64,000 nucleotides of DNA from an uncultured Cytophagales bacterium (GTDB lineage Bacteria > Bacteroidota > Bacteroidia > Cytophagales > Cyclobacteriaceae), in NCBI GenBank assembly GCA_913057175.1, contig CAJXNP010000005.1:284769-348768 (forward strand), in the 5' to 3' direction. The position numbers and the translations under genes are program-made. Below, one piece after another: positions 42,942 through 51,622 of the stretch; within the stretch, counting starts at the first letter, position 1, and each line of letters opens with the position of its first letter. The notes beneath the pieces are model-generated. The model saw only the letters and a list, made by a program, of their open reading frames with translations. It ran no database searches and was not told the DNA's origin.

Positions 42942-44222
42942 ATGGAAACCACTCATCTCATATTCATTATCATTTCTCTCATATTTTCTGCATTTTTTTC
43001 TGGCATCGAGATCGCTTTCATTTCTTCGGACAAATTGCAGATCGAATTGGGAAGCAAGCAGGGGAATGTTAGTGATGTCATCATTGCGAAGTTCCTGAAA
43101 AAACCTAGCTGGTTTATCAGTACTACACTTATTGGTAATAATATAGCGTTAGTTGTCTATGGCATTTTTATGGCTTATTTGTTGGTACCTACCATACAGT
43201 ATTACCTTCCCGATAATCTGAGGTTGGAATGGTTGGAGCTATTGATTCAGAGTATAATTGCTACAGCCATTGTGCTCGTAACCGCTGAATTTACTCCCAA
43301 AAGTGTCTTCTTGTTTAATCCCAACAAGATGCTATCCATCTTTGCATTGCCAATGTATGTGATCTATTTCATCTTGTATCCGGTGGTATGGTCAATTGTT
43401 TTATTAACCAGGTTGCTATTACGTGATATTCTGAAAGTGGAATATTCGGAAAAACAGCCGATTTTTGGATTAACAGATCTCAATCATTTCATTAAAAAAA
43501 ATCTCAGAGCCGACGAAGAGCAGAAGGAACAGGAAGTAGATACGAAAATTTTTACCAATGCGCTAGAATTCAAAACAATAAAAGTGAGGGAATGCATGGT
43601 GCCGCGGACGGAGCTGATCACGGTAGATATTGAGGATTCCATTGATGACCTCAACAAGGCTTTTATCGAAAGCGGATTTTCGAAAATACTGGTCTTTAAG
43701 GAGTCTATTGACAACATCATAGGATATTGCAATTCATTGGAGATGTTTAAGAAACCTCAGAAGATAGAAAGCATTCTCAATCCGATCACCATCGTTCCTG
43801 AAACCATGCTTGCTTCTGAGCTCATGATCCAGTTTATCACTGAAAGGAAAAGCATTGCCCTGGTAGTAGACGAATTCGGTGGAACTTCCGGCATTGTGAC
43901 GATCGAGGATATCATTGAGGAAATATTTGGAGACATCCAGGATGAGCACGATGAAGACATGCTGGTGGAAGTAAAAGTAGACGCCAACAACTATTTATTT
44001 AGCGCAAGGCAGGAGATTGACTATCTGAATGACAAATATTACCTGGACTTACCACAAGGAGATTATGATACCCTTGGTGGTTTGATCTTAACCATTAATA
44101 AGGATTTTCCGGAGGTCAACGACCAGATCATATTTGACAGGTTTAAGTTTACAATCATATCCATTGAAGAGAATAAAATCGACAAAATAAAATTGACAAT
44201 AGACGAGGGCGGTGTAACCTGA
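42942..44222 (+). CDS. CNNM/CorC-type membrane protein (hemolysin family)
   Basis: A 426-aa protein with an N-terminal DUF21 (CNNM) membrane domain (about 1-165). A tandem CBS pair (about 205-325, TIKVRECMVPRTELITVDIEDSIDDLNKAFIESGFSKILVFK) and a CorC_HlyC domain (about 345-420) follow. Family members act in Mg2+/Co2+ handling, and GldE of gliding bacteria belongs here. The CBS domains may bind ATP or AMP. Start is directly behind the 74-aa gene. Whether it is a GldE cannot be decided. Confidence 0.9.
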   Translation: METTHLIFIIISLIFSAFFSGIEIAFISSDKLQIELGSKQGNVSDVIIAKFLKKPSWFISTTLIGNNIALVVYGIFMAYLLVPTIQYYLPDNLRLEWLELLIQSIIATAIVLVTAEFTPKSVFLFNPNKMLSIFALPMYVIYFILYPVVWSIVLLTRLLLRDILKVEYSEKQPIFGLTDLNHFIKKNLRADEEQKEQEVDTKIFTNALEFKTIKVRECMVPRTELITVDIEDSIDDLNKAFIESGFSKILVFKESIDNIIGYCNSLEMFKKPQKIESILNPITIVPETMLASELMIQFITERKSIALVVDEFGGTSGIVTIEDIIEEIFGDIQDEHDEDMLVEVKVDANNYLFSARQEIDYLNDKYYLDLPQGDYDTLGGLILTINKDFPEVNDQIIFDRFKFTIISIEENKIDKIKLTIDEGGVT

Positions 44223-44252
44223 CAAAAGGCTCAACAATTGAGTAGTATATTT

Positions 44253-44284
44253 TTTGATTTTGACAGACTAAACACCTATTTTTG
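44253..44284 (+). promoter_or_regulatory. Bacteroidota-type promoter upstream of the PpiD-like gene
   Basis: TTTG (44253-44256), 20 nt, then TATTTTTG (44277-44284). This is an excellent match to TTTG-N19-21-TANNTTTG. The start codon is at 44308, giving a leader of about 17 nt. Confidence 0.75.
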
Positions 44285-44307
44285 CCGCTCTTTAATCAAA
44301 AATATGT

Positions 44308-46425
44308 ATGGCACTGATTAATAAAATTAGACAGCGAGCAGGACTTGCGGTGGGGGTAGTAGCGGTCGCTATGGGATTGTTTATCGTGGGAACGGATCTT
44401 TTTAGCTCAACTTCGAGCATTTTTAATAAAAATGACACCACAATTGGCGAAATAGCAGGAGAAGATGTAGACTATGATGAGTTTCAGCAAGAGCTTGACC
44501 AGATGATCTATAACTTCACGATGAGGTCAAACAGGAAGCCTACCGAAAATGAGCTTTACACTTTGAGACAGCAGGCGTGGGAGATGCTAATCGTGAAGCA
44601 TGCTTTTCAACAGCAATATGATGAGTTGGGAATAGAAGTAACCGATGATGAACACTGGGACATGATCCAGGGCAATAACATCGATTTCAATATCAGACAG
44701 TCATTTGCCAATCCGGAAACAGGTGAGTTTGACAGGAATCAGGTACTGATGTATCTACAGCAACTCAATCAGGTTGAAGATGATAATCCGCAAAAACTTG
44801 CATGGAGCATATTTGAGGAAAGCCTGAATCCGGGAAGAATGAGGATCAAGTATGACAATCTATTGGTTCAATCAACTTATTCAACAGATGCAGAAGCGCA
44901 GAATTTTTATCAGAGCGAAACCTCGGTTGCTGAAATAAAATATTTATATGTTCCTTACTATACCATAGATGATTCTTTGATCAGCTATACGGATAGTGAC
45001 CTGAGGGCTTATTATAATGAGAATAAGGACAAATTTGAAACCGAAGAAAGCAGAGGGATCAGTTATGTGACCATGCCAGTGATTCCTTCCTCAGCAGATA
45101 CTGCATATTTCAAAGAAGAAATCGATAGGGTTCGTCAGGAATTCATCGAAGCTTCGGATGATTCGTTGTTTGCGAAAGCCAGGTCTGACACAAGAAATTT
45201 CTATGGTACTTATACGATTGATCAGCTGCCGGAAAGACTATTGGCCAACTATAGCAACTTGTCTGAAGGAGATGTGAGAGGTCCTTATTACGTAAATGGA
45301 TTTTTGACCTTGTACAAAGTTTCTGATATTGGCGAAGACACTGTCGAATCGGCAAAAGCCAGACATATCTTGATTAAATGGGAAAATGATACGGATGAGG
45401 CAAAAGCTGAAGCCCGCGCAAAGGCAAACAGGATCATTCGTCAAGTGAGAGGAGGAGCAGATTTTGCCGAATTAGCTCGTACCGAAAGTGAAGATCCAGG
45501 TTCTGGCGCCAAAGGAGGTGATTTGGGATGGTTTGGCAGAGGAAAAATGGTGAAGCCTTTTGAAGATGCCGTATTCAATGCTAATTCTACAGGTTTGATC
45601 AGTCAACCAATAGAAAGTCAGTTTGGATATCACATTATTGATGTGACGGAGGTTAGCAACAATACTTCATTCAAGGTTGCTACTATTGCCAGGGAAATCA
45701 CTCCAAGCGATGAGACGGTTAACGAAGCTTACTTAAAAACCGAGCTATTGGCAAGTTCTAGTAGCAATTACGATTCGTTTGTTGAGAATGCGCAGAAAGA
45801 AGGCTATAAAGTTTCTACGGCTGAGAATATTGGTAAAAATGACCGAAGAATTAATAACCTGAGTGATGCAAGGCCGGTGATTCAGTGGATGTATCGTGAT
45901 GCTTCAGTGGGTGATGTGTCTTCTGTTTTTGAGCTGGATGATGAATTTGTTGTAGCAGCATTAACAAGCCAGATCAGCGAAGGTGTTTCCGATTTTGAAA
46001 ATGTAAAAGATCAGATTGAAAATATTGTTAAGAATGAGAAAAAAGCAGAATACATTTCTCAAAAGCTTAATTCAATCGAAGGAACGCTTGATGAAAAAGC
46101 CAGTGAATTTGGCCCTGAGGCAAACACCTATTCATCAAGTGATTTGAAATTATCATCTAACTCTATCCCAAATGTCGGTTTTGTGCCTAAAGTCGTAGGA
46201 ACTGTATTTGGAATGGAAGAAGGACAGGTTAGTCAGCCGATCGATACCGAAAATGGCGTTGTTGTGGTTGAGCTGCAGGCTTTGACGCCAGCACCGGAAA
46301 TAGCAGATTATTCATCGTACAAAAGTCAGCTGGAACAACGTAATTCAGGTCAGGCCTCCTATGGCATTTCCGAAGCGATCAGAGAGAATGCTGACATACA
46401 GGATTTCCGTTACCGGTTTTTCTAG
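44308..46425 (+). CDS. Membrane-anchored periplasmic peptidyl-prolyl isomerase (PpiD/SurA-like)
   Basis: A 705-aa folding factor. A short cytoplasmic N-terminus and one membrane helix (about 12-33) are followed by a SurA-N-like chaperone domain (about 45-230) and one parvulin domain (about 343-450, ARHILIKWEND ... FAELARTESEDPGSGAKGGDLGWFGRG). A second, degenerate parvulin-like or helical region follows (about 460-700). The organisation equals PpiD, which acts on newly exported outer-membrane proteins. It has its own promoter and a terminator. Confidence 0.93.
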   Translation: MALINKIRQRAGLAVGVVAVAMGLFIVGTDLFSSTSSIFNKNDTTIGEIAGEDVDYDEFQQELDQMIYNFTMRSNRKPTENELYTLRQQAWEMLIVKHAFQQQYDELGIEVTDDEHWDMIQGNNIDFNIRQSFANPETGEFDRNQVLMYLQQLNQVEDDNPQKLAWSIFEESLNPGRMRIKYDNLLVQSTYSTDAEAQNFYQSETSVAEIKYLYVPYYTIDDSLISYTDSDLRAYYNENKDKFETEESRGISYVTMPVIPSSADTAYFKEEIDRVRQEFIEASDDSLFAKARSDTRNFYGTYTIDQLPERLLANYSNLSEGDVRGPYYVNGFLTLYKVSDIGEDTVESAKARHILIKWENDTDEAKAEARAKANRIIRQVRGGADFAELARTESEDPGSGAKGGDLGWFGRGKMVKPFEDAVFNANSTGLISQPIESQFGYHIIDVTEVSNNTSFKVATIAREITPSDETVNEAYLKTELLASSSSNYDSFVENAQKEGYKVSTAENIGKNDRRINNLSDARPVIQWMYRDASVGDVSSVFELDDEFVVAALTSQISEGVSDFENVKDQIENIVKNEKKAEYISQKLNSIEGTLDEKASEFGPEANTYSSSDLKLSSNSIPNVGFVPKVVGTVFGMEEGQVSQPIDTENGVVVVELQALTPAPEIADYSSYKSQLEQRNSGQASYGISEAIRENADIQDFRYRFF

Positions 46426-46445
46426 AAAGATTAAAAAAACTGATG

Positions 46446-46475
46446 AGCTAAACCTTCACGGGTTTAGCTTTTTTA
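46446..46475 (+). terminator. Intrinsic terminator after the PpiD-like gene
   Basis: AGCTAAACC pairs with GGTTTAGCT across a 6-nt loop, followed by TTTTTTATTT. Confidence 0.85.
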
Positions 46476-46497
46476 TTTCATCTCCTAAAGTTTAGCG

Positions 46498-46764
46498 ATG
46501 GCAAAATCTTATGAAGCATTTCGTGAGAAACTTGAAGCAGAACATAAATGGCCTGCTTTGTACATGTATAAGTTTATTGTGCCAAAAGAAAACGAGGAGA
46601 ACTTTTATAGCTTGTTTCCAAATAAAAAATGGAACTGGGAAGTAAAGCAATCTAAAAACGGAACTTACATAAGCTTTACAAAGAAAGTTATGATCCATTC
46701 AACCGACGAGATCATCGAAACTTACAAACTTGCCCATTCCGTTGAAGGTATCATCGCACTTTGA
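46498..46764 (+). CDS. DUF493 family protein
   Basis: An 88-aa cytosolic protein with the DUF493/YbeD alpha/beta (ferredoxin-like) fold: WPALYMYKFIVPKENEENFYSLF then GTYISFTKKVMIHSTDEIIETYKLAHSVEGIIAL. Function is unknown. The start sits 24 nt after the terminator stem. It converges on the TerB-like gene with no gap between stops. Confidence 0.88.
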   Translation: MAKSYEAFREKLEAEHKWPALYMYKFIVPKENEENFYSLFPNKKWNWEVKQSKNGTYISFTKKVMIHSTDEIIETYKLAHSVEGIIAL

Positions 46765-47202
46765 TCATCTTGGGTATGATTCAATGATCTCTTTCAAATT
46801 ATTTTTTACCTCGCTTATATCCGTTCCATCATCCGGAGCGGTAACGATGGTTTTGAGCAGATCATTTACAATGCTGCCTTTAAAACCCAGGCTTTCAGCA
46901 AATTCCGAAACCACTTTTAACTCAGAATCTTCCACGACATTATCCAGGTAGATCATGTATACCAGGTTGTATAAATGGCCAAGGAGATTTACTTTTTCCT
47001 TGGTATGAGCCAGGTTATCCTCGGTGTCTATGTATTTGACCACCTCACTTTCGTTCACATTTAACTGAACACCCCATTTAAAAAGGCAGGTGACGTATTC
47101 TTTTGATAAGGGGCCGGTATTCAAAAAATGATGGTAAATATGAAAAAAACTATCTTTTATAGATTTGTATTCTTCTTTCGTAAGATTATCCTTAATTTTC
47201 AT
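46765..47202 (-). CDS. TerB-like helical protein
   Basis: A 145-aa helical, acidic protein. The segment LLGHLYNLVYMIYLDNVVEDSELKVVSEFAESLGF resembles TerB-fold proteins, which bind metals or act in stress modules, but no Ter genes are nearby. The assignment is to fold only. It is divergent from the lipoprotein methyltransferase with 56 nt between starts. Confidence 0.7.
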   Translation of the reverse strand: MKIKDNLTKEEYKSIKDSFFHIYHHFLNTGPLSKEYVTCLFKWGVQLNVNESEVVKYIDTEDNLAHTKEKVNLLGHLYNLVYMIYLDNVVEDSELKVVSEFAESLGFKGSIVNDLLKTIVTAPDDGTDISEVKNNLKEIIESYPR

Positions 47203-47258
47203 ACGTTCAATATTAATATTCTAAGTTAAGCGTTTATCAAAGAAAAATTTAACAAGAT

Positions 47259-47972
47259 TTGAATAAAAACGAAATAATATTAACGATCGTTCTGCTTCTT
47301 TCTCTTACCTTCTCATGTAATTCTGATAAATCATCCAATAGTGATGAAGAGACAAATCTTGCAGATTCTATTGTCGAAAACAACAATCTGACTGAATTTG
47401 ACAGTAGTGAAATGGTAGAGGAAAGTGAATTTATTTTCGATACCAGGGAGCGTGAGAAATGGCAAAATCCTACATTGGTCTTGCAAAAGCTGGGAGATAT
47501 TGAGAACAAAAAAATAGCGGATATTGGCTCAGGCACCGGATATTTTACCTTTCCACTTGCGTTGAGGGCCGATAAGGTAATAGCAATAGACATCGAGCCA
47601 AAGTTTCTGGACTACATCGAGGACCAGAAGGCAGATTACTCTCCAAAAATTGCCAATACCATCGAGACACGCCTGACTACAGAAGACGAGCCCAGCTTAC
47701 AAAAAAATGAAGTGGACATAGCTTTTATGGTAAATGTGTATTCTTATTTGCAGAATAGGGTGGAATACTTACAAAAAATTAAAACCGGGCTGGCTAGAAA
47801 TGGTATACTATTGATAGTAGACTTTAAGAAAGGGAATCTGGACATCGGACCTTCCGACGATTTAAAGATTGCATCCAGCCAGGTTGTCGATGAATTAAAG
47901 CAGGCAGGGTTCAAAATTGTCGAGGAAGACACAAAAAGCCTGCAATATCAATACATTATAAAAGCGAAATAA
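47259..47972 (+). CDS. Class I SAM-dependent methyltransferase domain, predicted lipoprotein
   Basis: A 237-aa protein that begins (TTG start) with a lipoprotein signal ([15 protein letters not shown], lipid-modified Cys about 20). An acidic linker (about 21-62) is followed by a Rossmann methyltransferase fold: [32 protein letters not shown] is motif I, with [13 protein letters not shown] and [12 protein letters not shown] as later motifs. SAM is cytosolic, so a lipid-anchored, outward-facing methyltransferase is puzzling. Either the lipobox is not processed, or the fold has another role. It is followed by the pterin dehydratase after 11 nt. Confidence 0.85.
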   Translation: MNKNEIILTIVLLLSLTFSCNSDKSSNSDEETNLADSIVENNNLTEFDSSEMVEESEFIFDTREREKWQNPTLVLQKLGDIENKKIADIGSGTGYFTFPLALRADKVIAIDIEPKFLDYIEDQKADYSPKIANTIETRLTTEDEPSLQKNEVDIAFMVNVYSYLQNRVEYLQKIKTGLARNGILLIVDFKKGNLDIGPSDDLKIASSQVVDELKQAGFKIVEEDTKSLQYQYIIKAK

Positions 47973-47983
47973 ATCACACACTT

Positions 47984-48226
47984 ATGTTTACAGAAGCTGA
48001 TAATAAATTGAAAGCCAGTTTTAAGTTTAAAGATTTTAAAGAAGCCTTTGCATTCATGACCCATGTGGCCCTCGTGGCAGAGAAGATGGATCATCATCCT
48101 AATTGGACGAATGTTTACAACACCGTAGAAATTGATCTCATGTCGCATGATGCAGGTGATGTGGTGACGGAAAAGGACCACAAGCTTGCCAGGGCCATTG
48201 AAAAAATATATCAGTCTTATAACTAA
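47984..48226 (+). CDS. 4a-hydroxytetrahydrobiopterin dehydratase-like protein
   Basis: An 80-aa pterin-4a-carbinolamine dehydratase fold. The active-site signature is [37 protein letters not shown] with the paired histidines. In phenylalanine-hydroxylating bacteria it recycles the pterin; here no hydroxylase is adjacent. It is a little shorter than the usual ~100 aa, lacking the N-terminal strand. It sits 6 nt upstream of rsmI. Confidence 0.9.
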   Translation: MFTEADNKLKASFKFKDFKEAFAFMTHVALVAEKMDHHPNWTNVYNTVEIDLMSHDAGDVVTEKDHKLARAIEKIYQSYN

Positions 48227-48232
48227 CCTTCA

Positions 48233-48925
48233 TTGGACAACGGCAAGACATCTCTTTACCTGATTCCCACGCCCATTGGAAACCTTGAAGATATTACTTT
48301 GAGAGCTTTACGAATATTGAAAGAGGTAGACCTGATCCTTGCTGAAGATACCCGTACCACCGGAAAGCTGCTTAAACATTATGACATAAAAAACACCCTC
48401 AAGAGCTATCATATACACAATGAACACCGCGAAGTGGAAAAGCTGGTCGAACAGATGAAAAGTGGGACGATGATGGCGGTTGTGACTGATGCGGGAACTC
48501 CGGGCATTTCAGATCCCGGGTTTTTAATTACCCGTGAAGCGATAGCCAACGGTTTGAAAACGGAGTGCCTTCCGGGAGCAACAGCTTTTGTCCCGGCATT
48601 GGTTAATTCAGGGTTTCCGAGTGACAACTTTGTATTTGAAGGTTTTCTTCCACATAAAAAGGGAAGAAAAACAAAGCTGGAAAGCATCGCGGGGGAAAGT
48701 CGCACAGTAGTTTTGTATGAGTCCCCTCATCGGCTTTTGAAGTTGTTGGATCAGCTGTCGGAAGTTGTGGGGGATGCACGCAGAGTTTCCGTATCCAGAG
48801 AACTGACCAAAATCTATGAAGAAACGGTCAGGGGGAAACCTTCGGAAGTAAAGGAATATTTTGGAAAGGGAGATGTTAAAGGAGAAATTGTTATCATTAT
48901 CGAGGCAAAAAACAAAAAGCAATGA
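48233..48925 (+). CDS. rsmI: 16S rRNA (cytidine1402-2'-O)-methyltransferase RsmI
   Basis: A 230-aa SAM enzyme that 2'-O-methylates C1402 in the ribosomal P site. Motifs: YLIPTPIGNLEDITLRAL, LAEDTRTTGKLLKHY, VVTDAGTPGISDPG, CLPGATAFVPALVNSGF, YESPHRL and RELTKIYEE. It starts at TTG 6 nt after the previous stop (MDNGKTSLYLI) and overlaps the inositol phosphatase start by 4 nt, so it belongs to a short operon. Confidence 0.95.
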   Translation: MDNGKTSLYLIPTPIGNLEDITLRALRILKEVDLILAEDTRTTGKLLKHYDIKNTLKSYHIHNEHREVEKLVEQMKSGTMMAVVTDAGTPGISDPGFLITREAIANGLKTECLPGATAFVPALVNSGFPSDNFVFEGFLPHKKGRKTKLESIAGESRTVVLYESPHRLLKLLDQLSEVVGDARRVSVSRELTKIYEETVRGKPSEVKEYFGKGDVKGEIVIIIEAKNKKQ

Positions 48926-49740
48926 CCACGAAAAAAGCGACCAAATCGGATATTGACAAAGACCATGTTTTGAATGAAGTAGTCAAAATAGCCAGGAGAA
49001 CAGGCGAATTTATTCGGCATGAAGGCGAGAATTTTGACCGTTCGAAAATAGAGGAAAAAAGCATGAACAACCTGGTTTCTTATGTGGATTTTGAGGCAGA
49101 GAGAATGATTGTTCAGACGCTGAAATTTACGATTCCTGATTCAGGGTTCATTGCTGAGGAGGGGACAGCCAATGAAAAGGCGGATGAATTTAACTGGGTG
49201 GTTGATCCTTTGGATGGCACAACCAATTTTCTTCATGGACTCTCACCGTTTTCCGTCAGCATTGCACTTATGCAGCATGATGAAATAATTTTGGGTGTGG
49301 TATACGAAATTACGAGGGATGAATGCTTTCATGCAACCAATGAAAGCAAGGCTTTTCTGAACAGAAGGGAAATTAAGGTCTCTCCTGTCAAAGATTTTAA
49401 AGACGGATTATTCATAACCGGGTTTCCTTACAAGGAATTTTCGAGGATTGATAATTTTCTAAATTCCATGAAATTTTTTTCGGAGCATACTCATGGTCTT
49501 CGCAGGACGGGTAGCGCCGCTGCTGATATTTGCTATGTAGCGAGTGGCAGGTGTGAAGGGTTTTATGAAATGGGATTAAGTCCATGGGATGTCGCTGCCG
49601 GAGCGCTAATATTGCAGCAGGCAGGTGGAAAAACCAGTGATTATAAAGGGGGAAAGGACTTTCTTTTCGGGGGTGAAATGGTTGCCTCCAATGGTAACGT
49701 ACATGACGAAATGGTCAAAGCCATGCAAAAATTTTATTAA
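48922..49740 (+). CDS. Inositol monophosphatase family protein
   Basis: A 272-aa Mg2+-dependent phosphatase. The metal site is seen in IAEEGT (Glu79/Glu80), VVDPLDGTTNFLHG (Asp95, Asp98) and SPWDVAAGALILQQAGG (C-terminal Asp). The substrate could be inositol-1-phosphate, PAP or fructose-1,6-bisphosphate, because the family is broad; the bacterial SuhB orthologue also binds the transcription machinery. It overlaps rsmI by 4 nt. Confidence 0.92.
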   Translation: MTTKKATKSDIDKDHVLNEVVKIARRTGEFIRHEGENFDRSKIEEKSMNNLVSYVDFEAERMIVQTLKFTIPDSGFIAEEGTANEKADEFNWVVDPLDGTTNFLHGLSPFSVSIALMQHDEIILGVVYEITRDECFHATNESKAFLNRREIKVSPVKDFKDGLFITGFPYKEFSRIDNFLNSMKFFSEHTHGLRRTGSAAADICYVASGRCEGFYEMGLSPWDVAAGALILQQAGGKTSDYKGGKDFLFGGEMVASNGNVHDEMVKAMQKFY

Positions 49741-49787
49741 TCCGAAAAAGGTTCTTTTATTCAGCTTAGATAATTGTAATTTTGAAT

Positions 49788-49973
49788 ATGGTTCAGGAGA
49801 TATTAGTCGGGATACTTTTCATCATAGCAGTTGTCTATTTGGCGATGGTTTTTAGAAAACAAGCCAAAGCCAAATCGAGTTGCGGGAGTGCGGGTTGTAA
49901 ATGCGAACCGACAGATTCTGATAAAATTAATAGAAAGAAAAAGCAGGAAAGCCCCTCCAAGCAATTTGTGTGA
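49788..49973 (+). CDS. FeoB-associated-type Cys-rich small membrane protein
   Basis: A 61-aa protein with one membrane helix (about 4-22) and a cytoplasmic cysteine cluster (SSCGSAGCKCEP, Cys32, Cys37 and Cys39), then a basic tail. Such proteins often accompany FeoB, but no feo genes are here. The ATG at 49788 is preferred over an in-frame TTG at 49782. A TAATTTTG box (49777-49784) lies 4 nt upstream, so its mRNA could be nearly leaderless. Confidence 0.75.
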   Translation: MVQEILVGILFIIAVVYLAMVFRKQAKAKSSCGSAGCKCEPTDSDKINRKKKQESPSKQFV

Positions 49974-50017
49974 GTCAACGTTAAGTTCGTAATAAGTATA
50001 ATCTATTCGTTGTTAAA

Positions 50018-50048
50018 GTTGGCAATTGGCAAAAGACAGTTGGCAAAA
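50018..50048. repeat. Flanking repeat, left copy (inverted relative to 50483)
   Basis: GTTGGCAATTGGCAAAAG with continuation ACAGTTGGCAAAA. A reverse-oriented relative (GACTGCCAACTGCCCTTTGC) lies at 50483-50508, so the pair brackets the pseudogene at 50092-50411. Confidence 0.7.
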
Positions 50049-50091
50049 CATAAATGCGACAATGTGCATGATGAAATTATTTCCTGGGCAT

Positions 50092-50411
50092 TTACTTCTC
50101 CGGGCTTTCTACCATATGATTCAACATTCGTCCAACTTCTTCCGACTTTTCAAGCAGTTCCTTACATTTCTCGGACGTGATATAGTTGCATTCCTTTGCA
50201 AAGTCCAGTGATACTTGGGTTTCGGTATTTTCCATATCAGAAGCACTCATTTTACTCGAGAAATGCTTGGGGTATGGTCATTTCCTATATCCTTCACCGA
50301 TGGCTCGACAAACAGCACAAGATGATCTTCTTATTTGGTCTGTTAATTCAAATTTTTTTTCCTTTGGAAATTGTTTTGATAAGCCCTTAGATCACGAAAG
50401 CTTCCTGTCAT
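50092..50411 (-). pseudogene. Decayed four-helix-bundle (S23/IVP family) gene
   Basis: Reading the minus strand from the ATG at 50411 gives MTGSFRDLRAYQN. The family's first helix is then largely lost and the frame shifts. From there, LTDQIRRSSCAVCRAIGEGYRK precedes an in-frame TGA. After it comes a normal end (PYPKHFSSKMSASDMENTETQVSL, then DFAKECNYIT ... EEVGRMLNHMVESPEK, TAA at 50092). Intact members are about 115-120 aa; here a deletion of roughly 12 residues, a frameshift and a stop are visible. These proteins were first known from intervening sequences in 23S rRNA genes. Flanking inverted repeats suggest past mobility. Confidence 0.85.
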
Positions 50412-50482
50412 AGATTTTATTTTTTTATTTATTTAAAGTTTTGATTGTATTCAATATCTCTATATTGTATTTAGTTCAACTT

Positions 50483-50508
50483 GACTGCCAACTGCCCTTT
50501 GCCATTGC
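50483..50508. repeat. Flanking repeat, right copy (inverted)
   Basis: GACTGCCAACTGCCCTTTGC followed by CATTGC. Reverse-complement relative of the 50018 copy. Related sequence also occurs near 17496-17524 beside the 14-bp tandem repeat. Confidence 0.7.
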
Positions 50509-50535
50509 TACTACATTTTTCCAACTCTACATACT

Positions 50536-51558
50536 TCAAACAAAAGGCGTAGTTCCTTCTGTGCAGTTCTGACAAATATCTATTTCCTTGCGGGATTTTA
50601 GGATAGCCCTTCGAAACTGTGAATATTTCTGATTTTTCCAGATCTCAGAAAAGGAAGCATCGGTGATATTTCCGAATTGATGACTGGCATCTTTATCAAA
50701 ACAACAGGGGGTTATTTTTCCATCCCATGTCATCACGCACGAATGCCACATTTTCCAGCATTGGTTGAGCAGTTTGTTTTTTATGGAATAATGACCGTTG
50801 TTCTTTTTTCGGTAGCGGGAAAATTTTTCATTTTCCGGAATCAATGGTGAACCATTTTGGTAATCATAGATCTGGGCAGTTTTAAAAGCCACCTTATCCA
50901 CTCCCAGTTCATTGGCTAATTTTTTTACCTCTGCCACCTGGTGCTCATTGGGCTTGACAACCAAAAATTGAAAGACTAACTGTGGAGTTTTGGAATTCAA
51001 TTCCTTCTTCCATTTTACAATATTTTTGGTTCCGTCTATGACCTTTGTTAATGATCCGCCTACCCGGTACTGTTCGTAGGTTTCCTGTGTTGCTCCATCA
51101 ATTGAAATGATCAATCGGTCAAGTCCGCTTTCCACTGTTTTCCTTGAGTTTACATCATCAAGATAATGCGCATTGGTGGAGGTAGAGGTATAGATGTTTT
51201 GCTTTGAAGCATAATTTACAAACTCAAAAAATGATCTGTTGAGGTAAGGCTCTCCCTGAAAATACAGGATGAGGTACAAAAGGTCATGTTTAAGTTCATC
51301 AATAGCTTTTTTAAATATCTCGAAAGTCAGCATGCCCGTCGGACGGGTAAATGATCTCAGACCACTCGGACATTCCGGGCATCGCAGGTTACAGGAAGTT
51401 GTCGGCTCGATGGAAATACTGATCGGCTTACCCCATTGCATGTCTTTTTTTGTCAGTCTGGACAAATAATAACCGGACAGCAATTTTAAACCGTTGAAGA
51501 CTTTCCTGGGTGAAAGTTTGGAGGCCAGGTTGATGGTATCGTCAATACTTAAAATCAA
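50536..51558 (-). CDS. Radical SAM / SPASM domain protein
   Basis: A 340-aa radical SAM enzyme. The iron-sulfur motif is SCNLRCPECPSG (Cys56, Cys60, Cys63). A C-terminal SPASM-type cysteine set (CWKMWHSC ... GKITPCCFDKDA ... ICQNC) holds auxiliary clusters. SPASM enzymes modify peptides or complex small molecules. No precursor peptide gene is adjacent, so the substrate is unknown. It is divergent from the M1 aminopeptidase with 64 nt between starts. Confidence 0.9.
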   Translation of the reverse strand: MILSIDDTINLASKLSPRKVFNGLKLLSGYYLSRLTKKDMQWGKPISISIEPTTSCNLRCPECPSGLRSFTRPTGMLTFEIFKKAIDELKHDLLYLILYFQGEPYLNRSFFEFVNYASKQNIYTSTSTNAHYLDDVNSRKTVESGLDRLIISIDGATQETYEQYRVGGSLTKVIDGTKNIVKWKKELNSKTPQLVFQFLVVKPNEHQVAEVKKLANELGVDKVAFKTAQIYDYQNGSPLIPENEKFSRYRKKNNGHYSIKNKLLNQCWKMWHSCVMTWDGKITPCCFDKDASHQFGNITDASFSEIWKNQKYSQFRRAILKSRKEIDICQNCTEGTTPFV

Positions 51559-51622
51559 GCGATCTTCGTTTAGTAGCTTGTAAAATTAATTGTAATTTGG
51601 CCGGATCAAAACGGGATGGAAG

